Positions 31,240 to 42,582 are shown, counted from the first letter of the stretch. The stretch: DNA of 64,000 nucleotides from Prorocentrum cordatum (GCA_963575745.1 CAUYUJ010004540.1:1-64000); one strand, 5' to 3'. A program made the numbers and translations. Notes: generated from the sequence alone by a model not told the origin.

Positions 31240-32930
31240 ACATGGCATAGCATGATATAATGAATTGGGCACGCTGTAACCATAGTAACATAACATACTT
31301 GTTGCACGATTGCGAGCACTACGACAACGAAGTGGCATGGCATCATGGTCTGTCCAATATCTTATACAGCAGGCCATGATCTGAATATACGGTACCAGAG
31401 CATTAAAGTCTGTACTGCAACGTAGACGGTGAAGCATAGCACAGCATATCATGAGAGCCAAACATCATAGACAAGTTCATCTTATGACCGAACCAACCAT
31501 AACATACATACGATCATCTTAGATGTTAAAGTGAACCACCACGGAAGAGGGACCCAAAAACACAAACTACATCACCTTCTTATAATTCCTCGGAGCGGCC
31601 ACGCCGAGGTCAGGCTGGCCACGGGAGCTAACAGGCGCAGCAACGACCGATTGGACGACGTACCTAACGTGACAGGCGTGTGATTTGCGCCCTGCAGGGG
31701 CGCAGCATACACGCCGACGGAAGGCTGGCCACAGGACAACAGCAGGTGCAGCAATGGCCGATTAGACGACGTGTCAAACGTGACATGCGTCACGACGTCA
31801 CGGGGCCCCGTCGAGAGCAGAACAGAACAATCCATATGTGCATCGAACAGAACGGAACCGAACAGAACGTCACAGAGCATAATACAGCAGAGATCGAGTA
31901 CTGTCGTCGTATCATATGCGACATGCGCGCCGAGCCCACGCTAGCCACAGAAACGAACAATAGCAACAACTACCGGTTAGACGACATACAGTCATCGACC
32001 TGACCTAAGGAACGACGAATAAGGAACGAAGCCCCTGTCTTCCAAGGAAAAAATCACAAGAAACGATAAATAATATAAAAAACGCATAAGGAAGGATACG
32101 TAACGCATGCAAGCCTTAAGGAACGACCGAGCCCCTTTTGAAAAGTAAGTGTTCCTTACTCAAGCCGCTCACTGTATCGAACGTGCCAGTCGTCACGGCG
32201 TCACGCTTGCCCGTCCAGACCATAACATAACATAACATAATGTAAGTCACTACGCTGGGCCAGAATCCAAGCGAGCACATTACATCACCTTAATTTACCG
32301 CAACTACCAACCCACCGAGTCTCACCAAACGTACATCATAATTTAACCAACCGGACCGTAAGACAATTAAGCGCGACGTGCGCGCCGAGCTCAGGCTGGC
32401 CACAGGAACAGAAGTTTGACAGTGTATCTAACGTGACAGGCGTCACGACGTCACGCTGGCACGTCGAGAACATAACATGACATAATACAGTATAACAGAT
32501 TAGAAGTCCATGGGGCATAACATGTTTGAATGCTGGTGGGTACAGCAACGACCGATGAATGGGGCCCTGTCAAACGCAACATCCACGCTGACGAGAGGCT
32601 GGCCACGGGACAGACACAGGCACAGCAAGGCCCGATTAGTCACGCCGCTCCGTCGATAGCAGAACAGAACAATACATACGCATAGAACAGAGCATAATCA
32701 AACAAAGTGTGATGGAGTAGAATGCAGCAGCGACCGAGCGACCGAATATTTGCGTCTTATCAAACGCGACATACGCGCCGAGCTTAGGATGGCCACAGAA
32801 ACAAACAGTTCCAGACTCGGAACACACGCCGAAGGTTTCGGTGAAGATCGCTGGAACCATAACAATTGTCGTTTTCCCTTGCTCTGTCTTCGTTGCACAT
32901 CTGCTGCAGAACCGAACTATCCTGGCGAAC
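31240..32930. repeat. degenerate dispersed repeat region with CGTCACGACGTCACG palindromes
   Basis: The phrases CTGGCCACAGGA, AACGTGACAGGCGTCACGAC and GCAGAACAGAACAATCCATA recur at 31.6-31.9, 32.2-32.5 and 32.6-32.8 kb. No open frame resembles a gene. Confidence 0.6.
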
Positions 32931-32939
32931 AGTCGTTGT

Positions 32940-33645
32940 GAGTATCTTCGGTGGATCTCCTTCGGGGGCCACGAAGCGCAGGAAGGGTGTGCCGACATGG
33001 GAGAGGGCTGTCCATGCGGGCGCTGCCAGTGGGGCTCTATATACAGCCCCCTATGGGGCCACGAAGCGTGCGAGAGGTGTCCGGAAATGGAGCGCGTCAC
33101 CAGGCGGGCGCTCCCTAGTGGACCCCGAAACGTGTGAGGGGTGTGCCGAAGTGGGTGACCCAGCCTCATGTGGACATCGCCCCTGGGGCCTGCGGTGGGG
33201 CTCACTGTGGGGCCACAGAGCGCGTGAGAGGCGTGCCGACGTGGGCGGGGCGGCCGCCTGCGGACACCGCCACTGTGGCCTCCGTTGAATCTCCCTAGGG
33301 GGCCATTAGCCTGCGGTGGAGCTCCCTGTGGGGCCTCGGAACGCGTGAGAGTCGGGCCGACATGGATGGGGCGGTCGCTTGCGGACACCGCCTCTGGGGC
33401 GTGCGGTGGAGTTCCCTATGGGGACACGAAAAACGCGTGAGGGGTGTGGCGAAACGGGCGTGACGCCCACATGCGGACGTCGCCACCGGGGCCTGCAGTA
33501 GAACTCCCGATGGGGCCACGAAGCGCGTGATGGTGTGCCAAAACGGGCGTGACGCCCACATGCGAATGTCGCCGCTGGGTCCTCAGGTGGAGCTCCCTAT
33601 GGGATCACGGAACGTGTGAGGAGTGTTCCGAAACGGTTGACATGC
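32940..33645. repeat. minisatellite element, array 4, unit about 100 bp
   Basis: Six to seven diverged units containing GGTGGAGCTCCCTATGGGG and GTGTGCCGAA..GGGCGTGACG. It lies in the largest intron of the ARM-like gene. Confidence 0.85.
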
Positions 33646-33760
33646 GAGGGGCAGAGGCACGGATGGGAGGAGGGAGCAAGGGGGCAGCGAGAGAGAAGAA
33701 AGGAGACGCGGGGCGCTCTCTTCAAAACGAACACGCAACCCCACAGGATGGTTGGACATC
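33646..33760. repeat. conserved tail of minisatellite element, copy 4
   Basis: GCAGAGGCACGGATGGGAGG, then CTTCAAAACGAACACGCAAC and CACAGGATGGTTGGAC. Confidence 0.75.
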
Positions 33761-33794
33761 CAAGCGAACATGGCCCACGGGATCGCCAACGCGA

Positions 33795-33960
33795 GCACTG
33801 CAAAACGGCATAATCAAGCAGACATTGTCGGAGCCCCGCGCGGATTCCTCGGATCGGCGCTGGGCCCCCCTGGCGGCGCCTCCGGCGCCGCCAGGGAGGG
33901 GGGCCCAACGCCGATCCAAGACACCCGGGCGGGGCTCCGGAAGTTTATGCTTTAGCCCCC
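33795..33960. mobile_element. foldback element, family A, diverged copy 5
   Basis: CGGAGCCCCGCGCGGATTCC and CGGATCGGCGCTGGGCCCCC pair with GGGGCCCAACGCCGATCC and GGGCGGGGCTCCGG. The outer termini are eroded. It lies about 160 bases from the large exon. Confidence 0.65.
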
Positions 33961-34122
33961 AACTTCAGCCCCTGCGGCGATTCAGCACGGCCCAAACATG
34001 TGGCTAAGAAGAAGTAAACATCTGCTCGACTGTGCTGAAACCGCTTCCCCTCCTGGGGGCTATACCAGCCGCCATGGGGGGACGTTTCTGTTTATGTACT
34101 TGTTCTTCTTCGAATCCTGCAC

Positions 34123-34878
34123 GCAGTCGTCGTACATCGCGGGGAGTATCGGCTCGCAGGCAGTGAGGTGCAGCATCCACCGGATGGCGACGACGCGCAG
34201 CGCGAGCGGGTTGCCAGCAGCCACGGTGGACTTCATCAGCTCGACGGCATCCGAGTTGTTCCACATCGATTTCTGGTTGGCGAAGGCAATTGCCAGGTCA
34301 TCCAGCAAGCGCAGATATTGGAGGCGGATCTCGTCTGTCTGTCCAGGACTCGCCCCAGAAAGCATCATCTTTCGCTGGGCGGGATCGGTCCACATCTTCT
34401 TCCGAGAGTCATCGCCTAGGATCATCCACGAGAGGGACACAATCTTCCCAACCACGATACGCTCGTAGCCACTGTTGGCCATCCTCTGATCATGCGCCGA
34501 GAAGGTGGGATCTCGAGAGGCCGCCAGAAGCGTGTCGTGCAGGCGCTCCTCGTGCAGAGGCAGGTGGTTCTCTCCGCACATGGACAGTTGCAACACAACC
34601 TCCAGCGCGGCGGACCTGATGCTCGGCGCACTCTGCTCTGCCAGAGCGTCCTTGAGGTGACCAATAAGCACAGGGCTTCCGCACATCTCCGCCCTGTTGT
34701 CGTCCTCGCAGGCCAGGCTTCTGAGGGCCCCGAGGGCGTTGAGCCGAACGCTGCTGCAGTTGCCGGAGCCAGCACCGTCGACGAGGATGTCTCGGATATC
34801 TGGGTCGACCCACAGCTGGTGTCGCGAGGGCTCGTCCTTCGCCATTGCCCAGAGTGCGCCGATGACGTTCAAACGCAC
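34123..34878 (-). CDS. ARM-like gene, large exon with five to six repeats
   Basis: It has 252 codons, acceptor CTCCAG|GTG and donor TGC|GTGCAG, phase 0. Successive repeats read VRLNVIGALWAMAKDE, HQLWVDPDIRDILVDGA, VRLNALGALRSLACEDDNRA, APSIRSAALEVVLQLSM, KKMWTDPAQRKMMLSGA and LALRVVAIRWMLHLTACE. The LW-x-D/MW-x-D element recurs every 40-55 residues. Codon use is ordinary and no stop interrupts it, so this is the strongest host coding block of the window. The same frame runs on to a stop at 34060 if unspliced. Confidence 0.9.
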
Positions 34879-35025
34879 CTGGAGAGCATGTCTGCTTTCA
34901 CGGTAGCGGCTGTCACCGGCTCCGGCCGACCCGCCCCCCCCCCCCGTGGCGTCACGTCGCCGGTGCACAACGTGATGTTTTACCGACCCCCCCGCTGACG
35001 CCCGCTATCGCCCGGGAATAAAGAT

Positions 35026-35185
35026 GATGGGTGTGTGTTTCCACCACCACCACCATAGGTTGGAGGGGGAGGGGGTCCTCCTCCTCCTCCTGCTCCTCCT
35101 CCTCGTCTTCCTCCTCCTCCTCCTCCTCGTCCTCCTCCTCCCCCCCCTCTAACTTATGGTGGTGGTGGTGGAAAACATGCCCATC
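35026..35185. mobile_element. foldback element, family D, copy 1 (fills most of a 315-base intron)
   Basis: Left arm GATGGGTGTGTGTTTCCACC with CCACCACCATAGGTTGGAGG; right arm CCTCTAACTTATGGTGGTGG and GGAAAACATGCCCATC. The loop is a (TCC)n tract. It starts 8 bases inside the intron between the exons ending at 35194 and starting at 34878. Confidence 0.85.
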
Positions 35186-35193
35186 AAAAGAAC

Positions 35194-35382
35194 GCTCTCC
35201 TGTGGCGGCTGCTCACTGCGCCCGCTCTCGATGAGCACGTCGCGGAGGCCGTGCACGGGGCTCAGCAGCTCTCTCGCGCGAGCGCCGAGCGCCACGGAGC
35301 TCCAGAGAGCGGCGAAAACCGCCGCCCGGTTGTGAGCCGGCTCGTCCACGTGCGCCGCACTGGCCAGCGCCCTGTGGATGTC
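35194..35382 (-). CDS. ARM-like gene exon
   Basis: It has 63 codons, phase 0, acceptor GAG|GACATCC, donor AGC|GTTCTT. Contains DIHRALASAAHVDEPAHNRA and SPVHGLRDVLIESGRSEQPP. Its end aligns with the internal repeat boundary of the following exon, supporting the join. The 315-base intron that follows is mostly foldback element D (35026-35185), starting 8 bases from the donor. Confidence 0.85.
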
Positions 35383-35404
35383 CTCGGTGGAACCCGCCCT
35401 GTTC

Positions 35405-35515
35405 CTGCGCCTCCGCCTCCTCCTCCTCCTCCTCCTCCGCATCCTCCTCCTCCTCCTCATTATCCTCCTCCTCCTCCTCCTCCTCCTCCTCCTCCTCCTC
35501 CTTCTTCTCCTCCTT
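35405..35515. repeat. (TCC)n microsatellite
   Basis: TCC/TCCTCA repeats next to the exon at 35382, between it and LINE-3. Confidence 0.9.
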
Positions 35516-35622
35516 CACACAGCTGCCGCCTCGGCTGGGCAGCGCAGCAAACTAGGTCATGCAACCACATCCTATGGCCTTTTACCTCCTCCCACCAGGG
35601 CCAGGGGCCCTCGGCCAGCGCA

Positions 35623-36590
35623 ATGGGATCTCGGATTCTCTTGTCTATGGTGTACAATCCTCTCCATGCCTGTGGTGGTCGATTACGCGACCTCATATCA
35701 AAATTGAGTGCTCTCGATCTGGTCGGCCTCCCAGGCACCCAACCTCGAGAGTATGATCGGGAAGGGTATCGGGTACAGCGACTGCGGGAGCGGCTGGCTG
35801 TTCATGCTGGCTGGAGGGCAGGAGTGTTTGTGACGCGATCCGCAGGGTGCTCTCTTTTGCTTCCCGAGTCCTGGACCCAGCGCACCATCAGAGCAAACAT
35901 CGTGGCCCCCTGGACCTCTGAATGCCGTGGATTGGCGGTGGAAGTGTCTCGGGGAGATTTCTCTACATGGCGATTGTTCTCTACTTCCCGCCAAGGCCCT
36001 CCAGAGCTGACCAGGTCAAACAATGTATTGCGTGCTGTGGAAAACTTAGGCTGGGTCCGTGAGTGTCTGAATGGCCTGCCAGCTCGGGTCCATCCTATCA
36101 TCATGGGGGAATTCAGCGACGGGATGGGTATATCGACAGTCTCTGGAGATTGGGTTGAAGTTGATACTCCGAGTCTGGGGAACATTCGAGGGAAGGAGCG
36201 TCATCGAGGTGGGGCGGGGGAATGCTTCAGAGAGATACTGCACGAATTTGGTTCGTTTTCTCCGGCGTCAACCCGCACTTTTTGTCCAACGTTTTATGGC
36301 TCGACGGGGGGCACATCGATGATTGATCATCTAGCCCCACCACTCTTCTGGCCCGAACACGTTAATTACGTATGCAAGCCTGCTTCGCCGCCTGGGCTGA
36401 CGCCTCCGAGTAATAAATTGTGCCACGCCTGGTGATCACATACCTGGATCGGTCAAAGTGAAGGTACCACGTGTATCGATTGCACACCGACATCCTGTGG
36501 AGCTCACCCCACATGAACGACCCCTGGATCCTGTACGCTGGGACCGTGGCAAACTTATGAAGGCCATGAAGGGGGGCGGGGCATGAGGGA
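35623..36590 (+). pseudogene. LINE-3 APE-like endonuclease
   Basis: From the ATG at 35623: ISKLSALDLVGLPGTQPRE, then AGVFVTRSAGCSLLLPESW, IIMGEFSDGMG (family GDFNDG), TSMIDHLAPPLFW, and after a frameshift near 36430 GDHIPGSVKVKVPRVS, where the catalytic S-D-H became G-D-H. Most of the fold is present but the metal-binding Asp of GDFN is Glu. Confidence 0.75.
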
Positions 36591-37690
36591 GATGTGCGAG
36601 CAGCAACTCGAACAGGAGCGTCACTCTGTGGAACACGCGTGTCTTGATCCCAATACTGTTCTGAGCCTCCTTGAGCGGTATTTTTCGAACCGCGGGTGCT
36701 GAAGTTTTTCGGAAAGGGCTCCCTGCTGGGTCCGCGCGCTTCGCCCTTGCACAAAATAGAGCTGTCCCGCTTAAGGGGCAGCGTGATCTACGAGTTCATC
36801 TGGGTGATGGGATTTCGGATGCTGAATGTGCGAAATGAATAGAAGGCAGAACATCCACCCCGATAATAGCCACCCCGACAAGCGAAGCCGTTTAGTAAAC
36901 GCGCCCAAAGAAAGAATCGAACAGGGCAGGCATGTTTAGTATACGCCCAAGGCCGTTTAGTAAACGCCAATTGTCCGGTCCGTGCGGTTTTTCTCCCCTT
37001 GAATGTCGTGAGGAATTTACTGGCCTGACCAAGCAGTGCAAAGACTGGCACAGAGCAGAACAACGATTGAAATGAGAACAACTTGTGGAGGGAATACGGA
37101 ACTCCTGGCGATGGCGGGACCTGGCGAATGTGAACAGATTGTCTCTCCGCCTGACGGGGTGGCAGGTACGGCAAAGGCGGACGTGACTACAGTAGACTGG
37201 ACGGGATGCTCCCAACTGGCGAGGGAGTGGTTCGCGCACCTGTCGCAGCCTGGTGGAAGTGGAGGCCTCCAAGCATCGAGAGTGGTTGGGGTGACATGGA
37301 GGCCCTGCAACAACTATGGAGAAGATCTTCTCCTCCCCCTGACCAGCTATAAGAACGATTGCAGCAAGCTTGGGCCAAATCTTTTATTGAGATGGAACAG
37401 ATTGAGCAGTATTCCAAACGTGCACCCAAGAGGCGCAGTGTCCCTCCGTGGTCGTTGCCGTCAGAATTGTGGCTCTTCTCCATCCGCACCCAGCCTGACC
37501 GGAGTACGCAACCTCATGGAGACTCTCGGGCAGGGCTCGGTACCGATCGCACTGCGACCACTGGAGTTTATTGTCCGAAGCGGCTGCATAATTTATTTGG
37601 TGTGACGCGATCCCAGGCCTCTGGAATGTGAGTGAACGTTTCGCTTTGCCGAGGCTGCTGCGCCTGGACCGACAGGAAAAGAGTGATGCA
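36591..37690 (+). pseudogene. LINE-3 EN-RT linker, degraded
   Basis: Short helical pieces remain (SFIEMEQIEQYSKRAPKRRS near 37370). At 36889-36965 the phrase GTTTAGTA(A/T)AC occurs three times. No RT fingers motif is readable. Confidence 0.45.
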
Positions 37691-38430
37691 TTGTCTCGAT
37701 CATGTGGGGAAGGGGTTCTTCGACAGCCTCATGCGTGTCCGCGCGAAGTACGTTGACTAAGATTGCGATCACGGTGTGCTTCGGTCTCGTCGTCGTGAGG
37801 ATGCCATTGTTGCGAACAGGTGTTTCTCGTGGCGGTTGTCGGCCGCAGCGTATTATCGGGTGGACTCCCTTAAGGACCTTACCAGTGCTTTCGCGCCTTC
37901 GAAGTGGGAATCCCTCGACCAGGCCTATCGCACGATCGTTCAGCCCAGGGACCAGGACCTGTGTCGGCACTGGCAGCGCTGTATGAGGGCGGGGTGTGTA
38001 CTTCCCGCGGCCGATGGACCCCTCTTGTCTCCGACCTGGAGTTGGGTCTCTTCAGGGCGGTCCGTTTGCGGTCAGGTCGTTCGTGCGAGTTGTTCGCCAG
38101 CCAGCTAGCAGGTGGCTTGAGCGATGCCAGGCAGCGGATCCAGGCAGTGAGCCTCTGATGTGGCCACGGATCCCGAGCCCATGGTCCGGGGCTCCCCTCA
38201 GGTGGACCTGGGCCTCCAGAAGTTCGCAGATGGCCTCCAGAAGAAGCTGACTATGCCCCCCCCTTCACCGCAGATCGGTTCCTGAAGGCTCTTAGGGGCA
38301 ACGGCGAGTTTCTAGATGAGGAGCTGGACAGGATAGGTGTAAAGAGGAACAGGGGCAAACAGGAGGCGCTGTTAAGGGTTCCCCAGAGTTCCAAGCGAGG
38401 TGCTGCGGCTGCCCATGAGAAGCCAGGGGA
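37690..38430 (+). pseudogene. LINE-3 reverse transcriptase palm and thumb remnants
   Basis: FFDSLMRVRAKYVD near 37718 resembles motif A context. DLELGLFRAVRLRSG and LAGGLSDARQRIQAVSL lie before VDLGLQKFADGLQKKLTM, and RIGVKRNRGKQEALLRV near 38340 is the G-x-x-x-N-x-x-K-x-E segment that follows the palm. Motif C is not recognisable. Several frames are needed. Confidence 0.65.
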
Positions 38431-38449
38431 CTAAGGTGTCGGATGGGGG

Positions 38450-39430
38450 TTGGGTGCCTGGGGCCCTTCCCTGACCCCCACGCAGAGCTTCAGCGTCGAG
38501 CTCGTCAAACGCATCAAAGCTATGATAGCGGCCTTCTGTAGGATGGGGCAGGTCTAGCTCCAGAAGGGGGTCCCGCACCGATGGAAGAGGTGTGTTTTGC
38601 GGTGCCACGTATTCAGCACGGCGCTTGCTGGCGTCGAAGCTTTGGTGCCCGTCGCATCCCAGTTGCAGACCCTGGACCTCGCCGTCGGTGTCCTTGCGAG
38701 GAGAGCCATGCGAGGCGAGACGAGCTGGGAGGAGGATGGGATGCGTCGCTGTTTTTTTCCACGCGCGAGGTGTACCAATTACCAATGGTGGCGCCTCGCT
38801 CCTCTTGCCAGTGAACTTCAGGTTCGTCGTTCGCGGTGCCTCCAGGCAAGCGTGAGGAAGCCGAGTGCTCACAGGCGGTTGCTGGCGGCCGTCTTTGGGT
38901 CTTTCCCGTTTAAGTACCACGAGGCATTCACAGAGAATGGGTCCCTGGATGTGAATGCGAATCCTTGGGTTCTGCAGTCCGAAGGGGACCTTGAGGAGCT
39001 TGTGACATGGGGTGAAGAAGCGGACTCATGCTGGGCCCGTGCCGGTGGTTCTATCTAGGGGCCTTTCGATGTCGAGGACTCCCGGGACTTCGTCAAGATC
39101 GAGGTTCGCGTTCTTCGCGGTCGGCATTCCGATGTCAACGTGGCCTCCCCCCTGGGCTCCAACCTGAAGGTCCCGAGGCTCTTGAAGGAGGTGCTCTGAG
39201 TGGGCCGCTTGGCTTCAGTTGTCCCTGGGTCGGCCCTGGATGGCCTCTGCGGGGCTGCCCTTACCTCGAGGAGGGGCCCGGCCAACCATCTGCGCATGGC
39301 CCACAACACGTCGAGGCTGCATCGGGTCCCGACGGTGCCCAGTGTGCTTCCTGCCGTGGAGCTTCCCAGGAAAGGCAGGCAGTGCACAGAAGCATCTCCA
39401 TGGAGCCAGTCACGGCGGGCGCTGCCTGGC
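38450..39430 (+). pseudogene. LINE-3 post-RT region and terminal Cys/His finger
   Basis: FSTALAGVEALVPVASQLQT and WRLAPLASELQVRRSRCLQA are conserved post-RT phrases of these elements. A finger CPVCFLPWSFPGKAGSAQKH with the final Cys after HGASHGGR spans 39336-39425. Stops at 39056 and 39197 interrupt it. Confidence 0.7.
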
Positions 39431-39589
39431 CAACGAGGCCTCCATGCTGAGGCCGCTGGATGGAGCCAGAGTCCGTCATCATCTGTGGTGTGTGTGTGTG
39501 CGTGGCTCAAGCTGGTGCATATTGGAACTCTACGGCGAACGCGCCTGCACCCACCTGCCCTGCCAACCTCGTGTTCAACCTCTCCGCCA

Positions 39590-39756
39590 TGCCAGGAGGA
39601 GGAGGACGAGGAGGAGGAGGAGGAGGAGGAGGAGGGGGATGGGGGAGGAGGAGAAGGAGGAGGAGGAGGAGGAGGAAAAGGAGGAGGAGGAGGAGGAGGA
39701 TGCGGAGGATGCGGTGGAGGAGGAGGAGGAGGAGGAGGAGGAGGAGGAGACGGGGA
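39590..39756. repeat. (GGA)n microsatellite
   Basis: GGAGGA repeats with GATGCGG interruptions. Confidence 0.9.
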
Positions 39757-39810
39757 CATGGAGATGCTCGGAGAGGAGCAGCCCGCGTGGGCCGTGGTCG
39801 CGTGTGGGGG

Positions 39811-40275
39811 GCTCAGCGGCCGGGTCGCGCCGACGAGTCGAGCGAGGCCAAGAGATCCCGCGCCCCAGGGCTCCCGGGACGGCCCGAGCCGGAGTCGCGA
39901 GGAAAAGGCGCCAGGAAGCAGCAGGAGCTCCTGGAATGCGTGGCCCGCCTCGGTCTGAGCACGGCACGCGAGCAGGCTCTGCTGGAAGGCAGCATTCTCG
40001 GGAGCTGCCTCGTCCCAGAGGCGCCGATCGAGGCCAACGCTTTCTACACCAACGCCGTCGCCGACCCGAAGGAGAAGCAGAAAGCGGACGACAGCATAGA
40101 CCTCGGACAGATGCCACCCTTTGTCACGGTGTTCTTTATGGTGATGGCGGCGGCGCGGAAGATGGCCCAAGGTCCGGCCGTCGAGCCCACGAACAGCTTT
40201 TGGGAGCCCTACGCGCAGGGCAAGCCAGCGGAATGCGGCACGCAGTGCGTCACGCACTTCTCGGCCAAGGCTGAA
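39811..40275 (+). pseudogene. LINE ORF1-like fragment (LINE-4)
   Basis: One continuous plus frame: a basic start (SRGKGARKQQELLECVARLG), then LSTAREQALLEGSILGSCLV, MPPFVTVFFMVMAAARKMAQ and EPTNSFWEPYAQGKPAECGT. The layout resembles the ORF1-like product that precedes the endonuclease in some dinoflagellate LINEs (recalled resemblance, not searched). It is cut at its end by a family C foldback element. No endonuclease or RT follows. Confidence 0.5.
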
Positions 40276-40450
40276 GTCGGGCCTGTCCCCCCACAAGGGG
40301 ATTTTTAAGGAAAAACTAAGAATAGTCAAACATATTCGAAAATGGTCAAAAAATACTCCGAACATCGACCCTAGACTATTCTCTCTTTTCTTTCGGAAAA
40401 AACAAAAACTATTTCTAAACATATCCCTGCTGTAGAGGGACAGGCCCGGC
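40276..40450. mobile_element. foldback element, family C, copy 1
   Basis: Left end GTCGGGCCTGTCCCCCCACA, right end TGTAGAGGGACAGGCCCGGC. The AT-rich interior contains ACTAAGAATAGTCAAACATA. It interrupts the LINE-4 fragment. Confidence 0.8.
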
Positions 40451-40875
40451 TCAAGCCAAGGCTCCGTCCGCGGGGCGAGCACGCCAGCACCGAGACGAGA
40501 GGCAAACGTGGAGCTCCAGGTGCGCATCCGGCACACCAGGCCTGCGGGCGTCCAGCTCCGCTGGAGAGCCTCGATCGGGCTATCTCTCGCTGCGGCGGGG
40601 GCCCCGAGGCTTGTACAGGGCAGGTGTTTATATATATAATCATAGGATTTTTTAACATGTAGGATTTGTGATACATGATTAATGTATGAAAACATTATGC
40701 ATGAACTCATCGTTGTTTTTAATACATGATCAGCACGCGGAGCATGTGCTGAAAACAGCACTGTGCGCAGGCTCCGCTCCGCGAGGACCTCTCGCGCGCA
40801 ACATCTCCCACCTGCTCGGCAGGGTGGCGCACGGTGGAGGCCCGGCCACGAGAGACAGTTCACAACGGAAAGGTA
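40451..40875. other. no gene recognised
   Basis: A short AT-rich stretch lies at 40620-40730. The minus frame VLAERSLRTVLFSAHAPR near 40745-40810 vaguely resembles the ARM-like repeat but has no convincing exon borders. Confidence 0.3.
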
Positions 40876-41014
40876 GGGGAACGAACAATGACATGAACAG
40901 AAGACCTCGGAGGTCCGCGCGGACTCCTCGGATCGGCGCTGGGGCCCCCTGGCGCGGATCCGAGAAGTCCGCGCGGACCTCCGCGTTTTTTGCTTATGTC
41001 ATTCTTCGTTCCCC
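40876..41014. mobile_element. foldback MITE-like element, family A, copy 6 (short)
   Basis: Left end GGGGAACGAACAATGACATG, right end TATGTCATTCTTCGTTCCCC. The GC-rich centre is reduced, so this is the shortest copy. Confidence 0.9.
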
Positions 41015-41020
41015 CGAAAA

Positions 41021-41213
41021 GGGACCCATACAGTGAAGGCCAGCCCACAGGAAACCTTCGAAAAGAAACCCGATCCTGAGACCCCAGGGCGTCCATTGAT
41101 CTTTAGGTGTGGGAACGTCACGCTTTCCATGGCAAAAGCATCGAGACACAAGAAACCCAGGGCGCTCTAGAGTCAAGCAGGGTGTTTCTTGGCATGGGCC
41201 TCCACTGTAGGGA
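41021..41213. mobile_element. foldback element, family B, copy 2
   Basis: ACCCATACAGTGAAGGCC pairs with GGCCTCCACTGTAGGG. The interior matches copy 1 throughout (GGGTGTTTCTTGGCATGGGC versus GGGTGTTTCTTGGCATAGGC). Confidence 0.85.
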
Positions 41214-42180
41214 AGGAACGCGCTGTACATCGAGAGGCCAAACGAATTCGGAGTCCGAGTGCTGATGGTGATAATTTGCGCTCCCGGCAGACTGGCTGCC
41301 GATCGATGTCTGGGCCAACTTGTTCTTCAGCTGCGTGTTCGGCTGATGATCGAAGGTCTCAGGATGTGTGTGCACCCCAGTTTGCTCAGGAGGCCGAACG
41401 GATGAATGCAACTGCCAGGTTTCATTCTGATGCTGTGGGTGATCTCTCTGATGATACCTCTCAGCAGCGTGCGGACAGTGCAGTCATGCAAACCCAGAGG
41501 CAGCGACTCTCTCTCTCCCCGATGCTCTCCTCGAGAGCGAGCGGCAGTGCTGCTCCTCGCGGAAGCGCGGGCGTCCTGCAGGATGTCCGCGCCGCGGGGA
41601 GGGACTCTTTTTTGCGTGCGGGCGGGGGGCGGGGGTGTGAGGCCCCCGCCCCCGCCCGCACCCACCCAAGCACCCCCCGCAACGGCAACGTGCGGGAACT
41701 GGCCACGGGCGTGAACCTTTGCACCTTCGGCAGCAGTGTCAAGGGATTCCCTATGTGTAGGAGGAGGATGGAGAGGAGGAGGAGGAGGAGGAGGAAGGAG
41801 GAGGTGGAAGAGGAGGAGGAGGAGGAGGAGTAGCTGAGGAGGATGGAGGACGAGAGAGCGGGTGGCCGCCGAGACCGATCGTGCCGAGGGGGAGGGCCGC
41901 CTCGCCCGAAGTGGGGAGCAGAGGCGCCCCAGAGCGTCGGTCCGCGGTGCCGCGGAATCGAGAGTGCGCTGTGAGAGGCGGCCAGCGCCCGCAGGGCCAT
42001 CCCACGCGGCAATCCCGCGCGAGAGGGGTGTGCCTCTGGGGCCAGAGCGGGGGTCCCAACGAGGGTTTGGATTTGCTGGGCTGCGCCCCACGTAGGGACC
42101 GAGCTGTGCAGCTCTGGCCCAGGTTTGCCGTTTCTTTTGTTGCCTCTCAATCTGACTGACTTGAACTGGTCCTCGGCGTT
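41214..42180. other. no gene recognised; GC hairpin and microsatellite
   Basis: A G/C palindrome around 41615-41662 (GCGGGCGGGGGGCGGGGGT facing ACCC-type partner arms) and GGA repeats at 41759-41830. Confidence 0.5.
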
Positions 42181-42211
42181 TTCTTGGTCTTGGTCCTGGT
42201 ATTCCTACTCA

Positions 42212-42582
42212 TCGTTGTCAGGATCATCATCAGCAGCGTCAGCATCAGCGTCAGCGTCAGCGTCAGCATCATCCTCCTCCTCCTCCTACTCCTCCTCCTC
42301 ATCCTCCTCCTCATCATCATCATCGGTATCGTCATCATCATCCTCATCCTCATCATCATCCTCATCATCATCATCATTAGCATCATCACCATCACCACCA
42401 TCACCACCACCACCATCATCATTATCAGCAACATCAGCATCAGCATCAGCATCAGCATCAGCATCAGCATCAGCATCAGCATCAGCATCAGCATCAGCAT
42501 CGTCCTTCTCCTCCTCCTCCTCATGCTCATCCTCATGCTCATGCTCATGCTCATGCTCCTCCTCCTCCTCCTCCTCGCCCCC
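42212..42582. repeat. TCA/TCC/CAGCAT microsatellite block
   Basis: CATCAGCATCAG and TCATCATCC repeats; long Ser/Ile/Met frames are artefacts. It is a polypyrimidine-like block on the opposite strand near the exon at 42622. Confidence 0.95.

Larger units (their letters stand above)
35560..39510 (+). mobile_element. LINE-3, 5'-truncated and frameshifted, antisense in an intron
   Basis: It retains endonuclease, linker, parts of the RT palm, post-RT and a terminal Cys/His finger in the order of a dinoflagellate LINE, but lacks the N-terminal finger and RNase H. It lies within the 7239-base intron of the minus-strand ARM-like gene, so it is transcribed antisense to its own coding sense. Confidence 0.85.
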
